From assembly GCA_009668015.1 (NCBI GenBank), contig WJYB01000014.1:1-64000 (forward strand): DNA of 64,000 nt, in the 5' to 3' direction. This document shows, in pieces, positions 26,532 to 36,300 of this stretch. Below the pieces are notes generated by a model. It saw only the letters and a program-made list of their open reading frames with translations, searched no databases and had not been told where the DNA came from. The translations under genes were made by a program, and so were the position numbers. Source of the stretch: Enterobacteriaceae bacterium RIT714. GTDB lineage: Bacteria; Pseudomonadota; Gammaproteobacteria; Enterobacterales; Enterobacteriaceae. Each line of letters starts with the position of its first letter. Positions within the stretch are counted from its first letter, which is position 1.

Positions 26532-26813
26532 TTATCGAATCATCCTGGTGATGATATCAGCAATCTCACGGTCCGAGGTGTTCCGCACTTTAAGCGCATT
26601 AGCACGAATGAATAATGGCTCAATCAGGAAATACATCACTTCCAAATCTTGTGCATGTAACGCATTCCAAAAGGTCGGAAAGCTTAAACGGATACGGCTG
26701 GTAATTTCTGCAGCCTTTTGAGTGATGCGATTGATGTCGGTAACTTCAGCCACTGAATTTAAACGTTTAAGCATCATGCAGCTACAGTTAAAGATGCAGT
26801 AGTTAACATACAA
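26532..26813 (-). pseudogene. Truncated copy of the 230-residue effector-like gene
   Basis: The last 50 or so residues (FWNALHAQDLEVMYFLIEPLF ... ADIITRMIR, given as end pieces) align with the C-terminus of the 230-residue protein at 27046. The first 170 residues, including the hydrophobic centre, are missing. The ORF could be translated from 26813 or from an ATG at 26774, but has no good ribosome site. It appears to be a decaying duplicate that still precedes an intact small membrane gene. Confidence 0.65.
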
Positions 26814-26854
26814 TTTCCTTATGGAGAAATCCTGAGTTATGTTAATTTTGACTG

Positions 26855-27043
26855 TTACAATTTCTTATAACTAGGGAAAATAACTATCATGAGTACAAAG
26901 AATACAGGTATAAGCCAGATTGGACTATCAGGGAATAATATACCCTGTACCAATGCAAATATGATTGTTAATACTGAGGGGCCGTAATAAGAAATCAATG
27001 AGTTAAATATCCGCCTCAGTATCCTTTTCAATAAGTTCAACAT
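26855..27043 (-). CDS. Two-helix membrane protein, first paralogue (immunity-like)
   Basis: A 62-residue protein (MLNLLKRILRRIFN...) with two hydrophobic helices separated by DSPIWLIP. It starts two bases after the stop of the intact 230-residue gene, which implies coupled translation. Basic residues at the N-terminus predict a cytoplasmic N-in orientation. I recognise no family. It is probably the partner of the upstream protein, as inferred from strict pairing. Confidence 0.7.
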   Translation of the reverse strand: MLNLLKRILRRIFNSLISYYGPSVLTIIFALVQGILFPDSPIWLIPVFFVLMIVIFPSYKKL

Positions 27044-27045
27044 GA

Positions 27046-27738
27046 TTATCGAATCATCCTTGCGATCATGTTTGCAATGTCATTATCCGATGCATATTGT
27101 GTTTTAAAAGTATTTTCCTGCTCAAACAATGGCTCAATCAGGAAATACATCATATCCAGTTCATGTATGTACAAAACGTTCCAAAAGGCCGGATTGGTAT
27201 AATGAAGATGACGTGAGCCATTCGCTGCTTTTTCAACGACCCCATATAAGCCGACTCCAGTTAAAACTCCAACTGCCTTTTCCCCAACTAAGGTGCTCAT
27301 TTCAAGGCTGAGCTTCATACCTATGGCGACAGTCGATGCGACTGCTAACGCGAATCCAGCATTTGTTAGTGTGCTGGCGGCGATATGTACATTAACCGCC
27401 ATTAACAATTTTTTGATGTGATCTATTTGAACAGACGTTTTATATTTAAATACTTCTTCGAAATATAATTTAAGCATGTCATAAATGACATTTCCATGCT
27501 GAATAAAATGTATGACGCCATTCTTAAATCTTATATCCTCAGTCTTTTGCTGCTGGCAAACATCCATATACTCATCAGTGAAACAGGAGGTGTAATACAG
27601 CGCGCGCGTGGCACCCGCCTGAATCATATCAATCTGATTAGAGACTGCCTTACGTACACCTGTTACCGCTCGATCTAATTTCAGGGCAAGGATATTATTG
27701 GCCTGCAAATAACGTATCACTTTATTTCTGTAGTACAT
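27046..27738 (-). CDS. Unknown 230-residue protein with hydrophobic core (effector-like)
   Basis: A 230-residue protein of no family I recognise. The N-terminal half is helical and polar. Residues 112-141 and 150-168 are long hydrophobic/Gly-Ala-rich stretches that could insert into membranes, and the C-terminus carries NPAFWNVLYIHELDMMYFLI (about 182-201) and ends RMIR. No signal peptide is seen. It is the only intact copy in a tandem array whose other copies are truncated while their small membrane partners are kept. That pattern suggests a membrane-active toxin, but a membrane-associated host protein is also possible. GC content is lower than in its neighbours. Confidence 0.65.
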   Translation of the reverse strand: MYYRNKVIRYLQANNILALKLDRAVTGVRKAVSNQIDMIQAGATRALYYTSCFTDEYMDVCQQQKTEDIRFKNGVIHFIQHGNVIYDMLKLYFEEVFKYKTSVQIDHIKKLLMAVNVHIAASTLTNAGFALAVASTVAIGMKLSLEMSTLVGEKAVGVLTGVGLYGVVEKAANGSRHLHYTNPAFWNVLYIHELDMMYFLIEPLFEQENTFKTQYASDNDIANMIARMIR

Positions 27739-28110
27739 CGCTGCTCCTTGCGCGTTTGTATTTAATTCCCTGTAGAAAGTGTAAGCATTTCGTGGTCAAA
27801 AAAAAGCCTTTTTGATCGCACGCAATAGTTAGTTGCGCTTATTTACATTCCCACTAAAACTGATTGCCAGTTTCTAAGAAAACGCTGATAACCCCAAGAG
27901 AGAAATAGTCAGGGCAAAGGAGCTGAAAACGTTTAATTCCCGGCTGGGGTGCTTATGCTGCAAATTGCAGGGCATGAGGGAGTCCAGATATCTGCCAGTA
28001 CCTACATTTTTCCCAAAAAAAGGGGCCTGAGAAATCAATGCGACGTTGATGACACGATAAAATCAGGGATTACAGCGGCGTGTCAGTCCGGCGGCGATTG
28101 AGCCGCCTGT
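27739..28110. other. Intergenic region without a gene
   Basis: About 370 bases upstream of the effector-like gene hold no convincing ORF. The part nearest the gene should contain its promoter; no motif stands out. The stretch ends at the tandem palindromic repeats. Confidence 0.4.
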
Positions 28111-28450
28111 TTCCCCTCACCCTAACCCTCTCCCAAAGGGAGAGGGGATCGACTGTGCGGCTTGCCCCTTTGGCTGTCACAACGTCGCTATGACAGAGAA
28201 CAGAGCCGCAAGTTTCCCCTCTCCCCTAATCCTCTGCCAAAGGGAGAGGGACTCGCTTGTGCGGCTTGCCCCTTTTGCTGTTACAAATTCACCATGACAG
28301 AGAACAGGGCTGCATGTTTCTCCTCACCCTAACCCTCTCTCAAAGGGAGACTGTGCGGCTTGCCCCTTTGGCTGTCACAAATTCATCATGACAGAGAACA
28401 GAGCCGCATGTTCCCCCTCAACCTGGCCCTCTCCCCAAATGGAGAGGGAA
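28111..28450. repeat. Tandem repeats of about 100 bp with palindromes
   Basis: Three units begin TGTGCGGCTTGCCCC at 28154, 28258 and 28352 (periods of 104 and 94 bases). Each has a TGACAGAGAACAG segment and a CCTCTCCC/GGGAGAGG palindrome of the family at 7930-8050. A partial copy precedes the first unit. They lie downstream of the bap operon and may act in transcription termination or as recombination sites. Confidence 0.8.
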
Positions 28451-28486
28451 CCGCCCGTGTGCTGAAACGCTGGCACGTTGAAACCC

Positions 28487-29686
28487 TCACCGCTCCCTTA
28501 ATGCTTCCTTCGCGCGGTTAAACGGCTTAATCATATAATCCATCACCGATTTCTCCCCGGTCTTGATATCCACCGTTGCAATCATGCCCGGCACAATCGA
28601 GAAACGCCTGCCGGCTTTGTTCACCAGATAGTCCTGACTGGTACGGATAAAGACCCGGTAATAGAACACTTCCGGCTTGGCTTCATCCTGAATGGTGTCC
28701 GGCGAAATCGTCTCAACGACCCCTTGCAGACCGCCATAAATGGCGTAATCGTAAGCGGTGATCTTCACCAGCGCTTTTTGTTCAGGATGAATAAACGCGA
28801 TATCGCGCGGCGACAGGCGGGTTTCGATCAGCAGATGATCGTCCACCGGCACGATCTCCATCAGCTCGCCGTTGGGAGGGATCACCCCGCCAATGGTGGT
28901 CACTTTGATATTTTTGACGATCCCGCGCACCGGCGATCGCACGGTCAGGCGCGTCACCGAATCTTCGCGCCCCTTTAACACCGCCGACACCATATCCACT
29001 TCGGCGTTGGCTTTTGACAGCGCCTCGCGCGCCTGCACGTAATATTGTGAGCGTACATCGGTGAGTTTCAGCTCCAGATCGCTTTTTTGCCGCTGCAGAC
29101 GCAGCTCTTCCACATGGCTGGCGGCTCCGGTTTTGATCAGCCGCTGCGTGATCGCTAGCTCTTTGTTCGCGAGGCTCAGGGCCGCTTTCAGTTCCCTCTG
29201 CGTGTCATCCAGCTGCGCGCGGCGGGAGTTATAGAGCCGGGTTTCGGCGGCGATCAGGTCCGGCCATTTTTGCAGGGAAGGGGGGAACACCAGCGGCAGA
29301 TCGTTCACTTCTGCCGTCAGGCGCACGCTGGAGGCCAGCGAAGCGCGATAGCGTGCCGCGCTCTCGCCGACGTTGGATTCTGAACGCGTGGGATCGAGCC
29401 GCGCCAGGATCTGTCCGGCCTGTACCTGATTGCCTTCGCGCACGTTCAGCTCGGTGAGGATCCCGCCGTCGAGGGATTGCAATACCTGTTCGCGCGAGCT
29501 GGGGATCACTTTACCCGTGCCGGTCGAGACCTCATCGAGGATCCCAAACCAGGCCCATACGCCAACCACAATAAACAGCAGCAGGGAGAAGATAACGATG
29601 CGCCGCGCACCGGAGTAACCGCTCTCGGAATCAAGAGCGTTATCCAGATCGTCCATGGCGGCGACTTCACGCTGACTGATTTTCAT
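28487..29686 (-). CDS. HlyD-family type I secretion adaptor (BapD/LapC-like)
   Basis: A 399-residue membrane fusion protein. One N-terminal membrane helix (about 29-50) is followed by a lipoyl/barrel-sandwich half (LDGGILTELNVREGNQVQAGQILARLDP, about 90-115 region), a long coiled coil and a second half motif VRSPVRGIVKNI (about 256-267). It links the inner-membrane ABC exporter to the TolC-type channel in the periplasm. It overlaps the ABC gene by 20 bases and is the last gene of the adhesin operon, matching Salmonella bapD in order. Confidence 0.85.
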   Translation of the reverse strand: MKISQREVAAMDDLDNALDSESGYSGARRIVIFSLLLFIVVGVWAWFGILDEVSTGTGKVIPSSREQVLQSLDGGILTELNVREGNQVQAGQILARLDPTRSESNVGESAARYRASLASSVRLTAEVNDLPLVFPPSLQKWPDLIAAETRLYNSRRAQLDDTQRELKAALSLANKELAITQRLIKTGAASHVEELRLQRQKSDLELKLTDVRSQYYVQAREALSKANAEVDMVSAVLKGREDSVTRLTVRSPVRGIVKNIKVTTIGGVIPPNGELMEIVPVDDHLLIETRLSPRDIAFIHPEQKALVKITAYDYAIYGGLQGVVETISPDTIQDEAKPEVFYYRVFIRTSQDYLVNKAGRRFSIVPGMIATVDIKTGEKSVMDYMIKPFNRAKEALRER

Positions 29687-31853
29687 TTTTCCACTCCCGT
29701 CCGTTTGCCTGCTGCTGCATGCGGCTGTTGTTCAGCGCCTGCGCTTTTGGCGCGTCCATCACCAGCATGCCCTCTTTCAGCACCACTACGCGTTCCACCA
29801 GCTCCAGCACCGGCACGCGGTGGGTGGCGACGATCAGCGTCCGGTTGCCCAGCCACTGACGCAGATGCTGGATAAATTCCCGTTCGGTATGTTCATCCAG
29901 CGAGGCGGTCGGTTCATCCAGCAGCACGATATTGGGATCGCGCAGGAACATACGCGCCAGCAGGATCGACTGGCGTTGCCCGCCGGACAGCCCCACGCCG
30001 TTCTCCATAATCGGGTAATCGAGACCTTTCGGCAGTTTCTGCACAAAGCTCGCCGCGCCGCACATCTCCAGCACCGCGAAGATCTCTTCATCGGTGGCGC
30101 GCGGCATTCCGAGGGTGATATTTTCGCGCAGCGTGCCGTAGAACAGCCGCGCATTCTGGGTCATAAAGCCCACGTTGCGCCGCAGATCCGCCACGTCCAG
30201 ATGCGGCAGACTAAGATTATCCAGCCGCAGTTCTCCCCCCGCCAGATCCATTCCGCCCGCTAAGGCCTGTAGCAGCGTCGATTTGCCCGCGCCGTTGCGC
30301 CCAAGGATCGCCACCGACTCGCCGGGTTTGATCTCCAGCCGGTTAATGCGTAACGCCATGCGCGGATCTTCCGGGTGATAGCGAAACTGCGCCTGATCGA
30401 ACAGATAATGCCCGCGCAGTACGTCCTGGCGAATCGGGGTATCTTCACGCTGATTTTCGGTAGGCAGCTGCATGATGCTGTCCAGCCCCTCTTTGGCCGC
30501 TTTGACCTGCTGCCAGCGCGCCAGCACGCCGCACACGGTCGCCATCGGCGCGATCATCCGCGAGGCCAGCATCGACGCGGCGACCACCGAACCGGTGGTT
30601 AACGTGCCGTCGATCACCATCGGTGCGCCGACCACAATCACTCCGGCGTAGACCAGACTTTGAATGGTCATCCCCCAGCTGATCAGGTTTTGCGTCAACT
30701 CGCGGGTCCGCAGGCCCGACTCAGCGGTGATCTGGATGTAACTATTCCACTGTTGTAAAAAGCGATTTTCTGCCTGCATCAGCTTGATATCTTCCAGCCC
30801 CTGCACGCTCTCAACCAGCACCGCATTGCGCAGCGTCGATTCATGCGCCGACTGCTTCGCCAGCGCCGCCAGTTTCTTCTGCAACAGCAGGCCGGGAAGC
30901 ACCATCAGCACTGCGGCGACGGGGGCGATCCAGGCTAATTGTGGCGCGATGATCGCCAGCACCACCACAAACAGAAAGAAGAACGGTAGATCGACAATGG
31001 TCGAAATGGTGGAGGAGGTGACCATCTCGCGGATCTGCTCCAGCTCGCGCAGCTGCGAAATAAAGCTGCCGGTCGAGCGAGGAATCGCGCTGTTACGCAG
31101 CCGCAGGGCGTGACCAAACACCCGATCCGATACGCGGAGATCGGCGCGTTTGCCCAGCAGATCCATAATGTGTCCGCGCGCGACGCGCAGCACAAAGCCA
31201 AACAGCGTGGCGATCAGCACCCCGATCGTCAGCACGTAGAGCGTCGGATAAGACTGCGCGGGGATCACCCGATCGTAGACCTGCATCGAAAACACAATCC
31301 CGGAAAGCGACAGCACGTTGATGAACAACGCCGCCAGCATCACCCAGGTGTAAGGGCGCATATCGCGCATCACCAGCCGGTAGAGCCAGTCCGGACGGTA
31401 TTTAGAAATATACGCATCCACGCGGCTGTCTTTGAGGGCCGCCAGCGGACGCAGGGCGACGACGTGGCGGATGGCAGGCAGCAGCGCGGTCATGGAGACG
31501 CGGTTGTTCTGCGGCGTGGTGTCGATAAAACAGATATCGAGGGTATCTTCGCCGTCAAAATGTTCAATGACGCCAATTTTGCCTTCGTTCAATTCGACGA
31601 CTACCGGCAGTTTCCAGCTGTTGATGGACTGCTGGGTGGCGGTGAGCAGTTGAAAGGATAAGCCCGCCTCGCGCGCCAGCTGGGTCAGCGCCGGCACCAT
31701 TGGTTTGCCTTTCAGCCACGGCGCACTGGCGACCAGCGCCCCCGGAGAACAGGCTACCCGATAGCGGTTGGCAACGTAGCCAAACGCCTGCGCCCAGTGC
31801 TCCAGCGTCTCTTCGGGGATGCTCTCGCCCTGTGGAATCTCGGTTTGCTTCAT
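29667..31853 (-). CDS. Type I secretion ABC permease/ATPase (BapC/LapB-like)
   Basis: A 728-residue exporter. The N-terminal 130 residues form a C39-like domain without the catalytic Cys, which binds substrate and does not cleave it. A six-helix transmembrane domain spans about 160-440. The ATPase domain has Walker A GRNGAGKST (about 517-525), signature LSGGQRQS (about 622) and Walker B IVLLDEP (about 640). It powers one-step export of the giant adhesin encoded upstream. Its start overlaps the TolC-like gene by four bases. Confidence 0.87.
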   Translation of the reverse strand: MKQTEIPQGESIPEETLEHWAQAFGYVANRYRVACSPGALVASAPWLKGKPMVPALTQLAREAGLSFQLLTATQQSINSWKLPVVVELNEGKIGVIEHFDGEDTLDICFIDTTPQNNRVSMTALLPAIRHVVALRPLAALKDSRVDAYISKYRPDWLYRLVMRDMRPYTWVMLAALFINVLSLSGIVFSMQVYDRVIPAQSYPTLYVLTIGVLIATLFGFVLRVARGHIMDLLGKRADLRVSDRVFGHALRLRNSAIPRSTGSFISQLRELEQIREMVTSSTISTIVDLPFFFLFVVVLAIIAPQLAWIAPVAAVLMVLPGLLLQKKLAALAKQSAHESTLRNAVLVESVQGLEDIKLMQAENRFLQQWNSYIQITAESGLRTRELTQNLISWGMTIQSLVYAGVIVVGAPMVIDGTLTTGSVVAASMLASRMIAPMATVCGVLARWQQVKAAKEGLDSIMQLPTENQREDTPIRQDVLRGHYLFDQAQFRYHPEDPRMALRINRLEIKPGESVAILGRNGAGKSTLLQALAGGMDLAGGELRLDNLSLPHLDVADLRRNVGFMTQNARLFYGTLRENITLGMPRATDEEIFAVLEMCGAASFVQKLPKGLDYPIMENGVGLSGGQRQSILLARMFLRDPNIVLLDEPTASLDEHTEREFIQHLRQWLGNRTLIVATHRVPVLELVERVVVLKEGMLVMDAPKAQALNNSRMQQQANGREWKNENQSA

Positions 31854-33253
31854 GGCTGGATCTCCACGGTCTGAATGGTGCGGTTTTCAAGATCGAACGA
31901 ATGACGCAACCGTCCCGTGTTATACAGACAGGACAACTGCAGCTGGTGCAGCTGTCCTGCGGTTTGCTGCTGCGTGAACCGCGCCTGATACACCTCCTGC
32001 TCGGCGTTCAGCACGTCGAGCAGCGGGCGTGAGCCAAGATCGAGATATTGCTGCTGATAGAGTTCGCGCGTGCGGATGCTGAGCGCCTCCTGGCGGGCCT
32101 GAATTTGCAGGGTACTCAGCAGGCTCAACACCTGGCTGCGCGACTCCATCAGCTTCTGTCGCACATCGAGGCGCGTGCGCTGAATGGTGGATTGTGCCGC
32201 TTCAACCGCGTGTCCGGCGGCGTTGCGACGCGCGGTAAGACCGCCGCCCTGATACAGCGGCATCTGGACCTTTACCCACGCGGAATACTGGGTGCGGTCC
32301 AGGCTGTCGTGTCCTGCGTAGCGGTCGTTGAGATAGTGGCGAACTTCCGGCTCCAGCGAGACGGTCGGCGTCATCTGCGCGTTGGCATAGTCGAGATTGG
32401 CCTGCGCGACGTTGGCCTGCGCCCAGGCGGAGAGAACCGCTGGCACCAGACGATCGTCCGGCTCGGCGATATCACAACTGCGCTTCAGGTTATCGGGAAA
32501 GTCGTTGCTGATGGTGTTGAGGGTGTTCCAGCCGAGAAAACTCATCAGCGTGGCGCGGGAGCTGTCGAGGCTGGCCTGATACTGCATTAACTGCGCGCGC
32601 GCCCCTTCAATGCGGGCGTCGGTCTGGACGACATCGGAGAGTGAGCTGGCGCCTTCTTCGTTACGATGGCGGGCCAGGGATCCGATCGAGGAGAGCGCAT
32701 CAAGCTGCTCTTTTGCCGTTTCTACCATTTGTTGCCAGGTCTGGACCTGCACCATCGCCAGCGCGGTATCGTGGGCAATGGTATCAATACTCACCAGCAC
32801 GTTGGCCTGCTGCTGGGCGACGCCCGCGGTTTCGGCCCGCACCTGGCTTGCCACTTTGCCAAAGTCGTACAGCATTTGTGAGAGCGACAACACCAGCGAC
32901 GGGGTAAAACCACTGTCGCCGCCGTCATGGGTATAGCCGTTATCCATGCCGGCATTGACCTGCGGATAGTATTTTGATTTAGCGACGTCCACCTGTTCGG
33001 ACTGCTCGTACAGCTTTCCAACCGCTTCGCTGATGGTGGGATGCCAGCTCACTGCGCGGTTCACGGCATCGCCCAGCAGCAGCGTGCCGGGAGCCGCTTT
33101 GCTGGCCGTTGGCGCAATACGCCCGTTCAGAGAGGGTAACTCCTGTTCTTCGCTCAGTTGTCCGGTATTGATCACCGCGGCCGGGTTGGCGGCGATAACG
33201 GGCACAGATATCAGGCAGCACGAGAGCCACCAGCAAGGCATCTTATTTCCCAT
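31850..33253 (-). CDS. TolC-family outer membrane channel (BapB/LapE-like)
   Basis: A 467-residue TolC-family protein with a signal peptide (region 1-22, PVIAA). Two homologous outer membrane efflux protein halves have the long alpha-helical pattern, for example AKSKYYPQVNAGMDNGYTHD and LLDVLNAEQEVYQARFTQQQ (given in parts). It forms the outer membrane exit duct of the type I system. It starts 82 bases after the adhesin gene stop, with a hairpin between, and its stop overlaps the ABC gene start. Confidence 0.86.
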   Translation of the reverse strand: MGNKMPCWWLSCCLISVPVIAANPAAVINTGQLSEEQELPSLNGRIAPTASKAAPGTLLLGDAVNRAVSWHPTISEAVGKLYEQSEQVDVAKSKYYPQVNAGMDNGYTHDGGDSGFTPSLVLSLSQMLYDFGKVASQVRAETAGVAQQQANVLVSIDTIAHDTALAMVQVQTWQQMVETAKEQLDALSSIGSLARHRNEEGASSLSDVVQTDARIEGARAQLMQYQASLDSSRATLMSFLGWNTLNTISNDFPDNLKRSCDIAEPDDRLVPAVLSAWAQANVAQANLDYANAQMTPTVSLEPEVRHYLNDRYAGHDSLDRTQYSAWVKVQMPLYQGGGLTARRNAAGHAVEAAQSTIQRTRLDVRQKLMESRSQVLSLLSTLQIQARQEALSIRTRELYQQQYLDLGSRPLLDVLNAEQEVYQARFTQQQTAGQLHQLQLSCLYNTGRLRHSFDLENRTIQTVEIQP

Positions 33254-33296
33254 GTCTTATCCCTAATAAATCAAATGGTCGTGCTTTATTGTTTAT

Positions 33297-33320
33297 GCCC
33301 GGGCGCTGTACGCCCGGGTC
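33297..33320. terminator. Hairpin between the adhesin and channel genes
   Basis: A 9-bp GC-rich stem (GCCCGGGCG / CGCCCGGGT) lies between the stop of the giant adhesin gene and the TolC-like gene. It lacks a long T-run and is more likely an attenuator or mRNA 3'-end stabiliser, letting the adhesin be made at a higher level than the secretion genes. Confidence 0.5.
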
Positions 33321-33335
33321 ATTGGTGCTTTGCTG

Positions 33336-36300
33336 TCAGGTAATGATGTTGTGGTTCTGGTTGACCAGCTCGTCGTAGGTGGCCTGCACGTTGTCCAGCG
33401 TGACCAGCGTCGTATTAGTGTAGGTGCTCCCTGCACCGTCACGGTCGATGGAGATCACAGTGTTGTTACCGCTGGTGGTGACATGCACGTAGTTGCCAAG
33501 CGTTGCGGCCTGTCCGTTCCAGCCCACCAGCAGATCGCCGATGTCAATTTTGTCTCCCTGACTGACGGAGAAGTTAGCCCAGTGATCCCCGGTGCCGTTC
33601 CCCGCCGTGGCATTGCCGACGGTGTTGTTCAGCACCTGATAAATCAGGGTGTCGCCGTAGGCAGAGCCGACGATCAGATCGTTATGCTCAGAGCTAATGA
33701 ACTTCGGCGCCATATTGATGGTGAGCGACGCGCTGTCCGTTTTGCCTGCCGCATCGGTCAGGGTGTAGTTGAATACCTCTTTTGATGAGATGGAGGAGAG
33801 GGAGACGCCGGTATTGAGCGTATAGGTGTAATGCCCGTCAGCGCCGATGGAGAGCGTGCCGTAGTGACCCTGAATGGTGACGTTAGCGGCGCTGGTGGTG
33901 TACGGATCGAGCGTGGTGGTGACGCCGTTATAGCCGGTAATACTCAGGCGCGTATCTACGGAGTGCAGCTGATCCATGGCCCCCTGCGAGTCGCTACCGT
34001 CAAAAATATTGCCGTTAACGTTGTGCCCGCTGGTGGCATCGAATTGGTTCAACGAGTAAGAGGTGCCGGTGACGCTCGGGGTAATGGTAATCAATCCTGC
34101 CGCCAGCGCCCCCATTTTGCCGGTGTAGCTCAGGGTGTAGGTCCCTGCATCTAAATCGAGACCCGTGAGGTTGATAGTGGCATTTCCGCCCAACAGTATT
34201 GAGCCGTTAAAGGAGCCGCTGCGAATGGTGGTTGAGCCATTCGACAGAACCCAATCCACCGTTAAGCCGCCAAGCGCCAGCAACGAGGCGATGTTAAAGT
34301 GCAGCACCACATTGTGCAGCGCAGAGTTGGGATCAACCACAAAGGTGCCGCTGCCGCTGCCCTGGGTTGCCGCCAGCAGAGCCGCCGTCCAGCTGGCGTT
34401 GCCGACAGTTGTGTCCGAGTAGGTTGCCGTGTGGTGAACGGATGTCACATCCATCACCGCACTGACGTCGTTTACCGCATCCAGTGCCCGCGGTGTTGGG
34501 GTGATGTTCAGTGAGGCGGTGTCTTTATCTCCGTTTGGCGCGGTGATGGTGTAGACGAAGGTATCGGGGGTTTTAATGTGATCGGCTCCGACGCCGCTGC
34601 GCAGGGTATAGGTATAGTCGCCATCCGCGTTAATGGTCAGCGTGCCGTACTGCCCTTGGATTGTCGTCACGCCGGACGCGTTCACCGCCACACCATTCAC
34701 TTCGGTGACAACCGTCCCGGCAGGGGCGACATCATCGGCCAGCACATCGCCCGTCGTGGTCGCACCGACGCTGGAGACGCTGTAAACGTGGTCTTCCAGC
34801 ACGTTGAGGGTATAAGCCGTCAGCGCGGTGATCCCGGTGGCGGTGTTCAGCAGGAACAGATATTCCCCGGCAGGCAGATTCAGCGTCAGCGTGCCCGACG
34901 TGCCGCCCAGCAGCGGGGCTCGCAGCCAGCCAGGCTGAATGCGCATCTGCTCGAAGGTCTGGGTCGCCTCGTTGAACTTGTAGATATACAGGTCGAATAC
35001 CGATGCCACGCTCACGCCACCAACAGAAGCGCGAATGGTCATGGTGCGGGTCGTGCCTTCCTCCACGTTGTAGATAATCGGATTGCTCAGATCGTCCAGC
35101 AGGTTCAGCCCCAGCGTGTTGCCCAGATTGACCCCTACGACGGTAAATCCACCCTGCGATGAGGTGCCGTTATCGACGGCGTGAACGGTGGTGTCAAAGG
35201 TGAGTGACCCCGTATCGTCTACCGCGGTCACGCTGTTGGTCACCGTATTCGCCCCGAGCGAGATCACCAGGTTGGCGGAGGCGCTCGCGCCGTTGTGGCC
35301 GATGGTATAGGTGAAACTCTCGGTGCGGCCCAGCACCGCAGCGCTGGTGTTGGTGAGCGTGTAGGTGTAACTCCCGTTCAGGTTTATGGTCAGGGTGCCG
35401 TATTGTCCCTGGATAATGGTGCCGTCGGCGGTCACGTTGACCGTCTGCCCCAGCGCGTTAGTCACCGCGGTGACCGTGGTGCCCGCCGGTGCGTTGTCGC
35501 TGCCGGTGTTCGGGTCAACGTCATAAATCACGTTGCCATTCTGGGTGGTGATGCCGGTGACCGAGCCAACGCTGGTTTCTGTCACGTCAACATCGAGGCT
35601 GGTGTAAGAGCCGGTTGCCAGCAGATTGGTGTTGTAGCTGAGAACGCGATACTCGCCGCTTTCCAGCCCGGTCATATTGAGTGTGACGCCGTTTGCCCCC
35701 AGGGTCAGCAGGTTGGCAAACTGCGGTTGACCGGTATCCACCACGGTGGTCCAGGTGTTGTTAGCCGCATCCCAGCGCTGGACGACCAGCTCCAGGGTGT
35801 TGAGCAGCGTCAGCACCACGCCCGTGGCATCCGCGTTAATCGAAATATCCGCGCTGCCACCGTCACTGACGGTGAAGCCGACCTGCGCCGTATCGTTGCC
35901 CAGCAGCGTCAGCACATTGCCGAGTGCGCCCACCAGCAGGAATCCGTAATCGCTGTATTGCGCGTTGGTGACCGTCGCCGTGGTGCTGATATCCAGCTCC
36001 TCGACATTAGTGCTGGCCGACAGCGGGACGACAGGGGCCAGCGCCGATCCCGGCGTTGAGGTATTCCCGGCGGCGTCCGTGGCGGTGATTTGCAGCGTCT
36101 GGCCTTCGGTCTGTTTATTGAGGAAGGTGTAGCTGTAGGTGCCACCGCTGTTCGCCGTGGTGGTGACCGTTGTCCCGTCTGCCAGGCGGATGTTGACGGT
36201 GCTGCCCGCTTCTGCGCTGCCGGTCAATACGCTGCCGTCGGCGTTAAAGGTCCCGTTCGGGGCATTCGGTGCGACGGTATCCACGATGACCGTGATCGGC

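Noticed and set aside
27046..27738. Naming the 230-residue protein a pore-forming colicin
   Set aside because: It has hydrophobic helices but no recognisable colicin domain, release gene or receptor-binding part; only an effector-like role is inferred.
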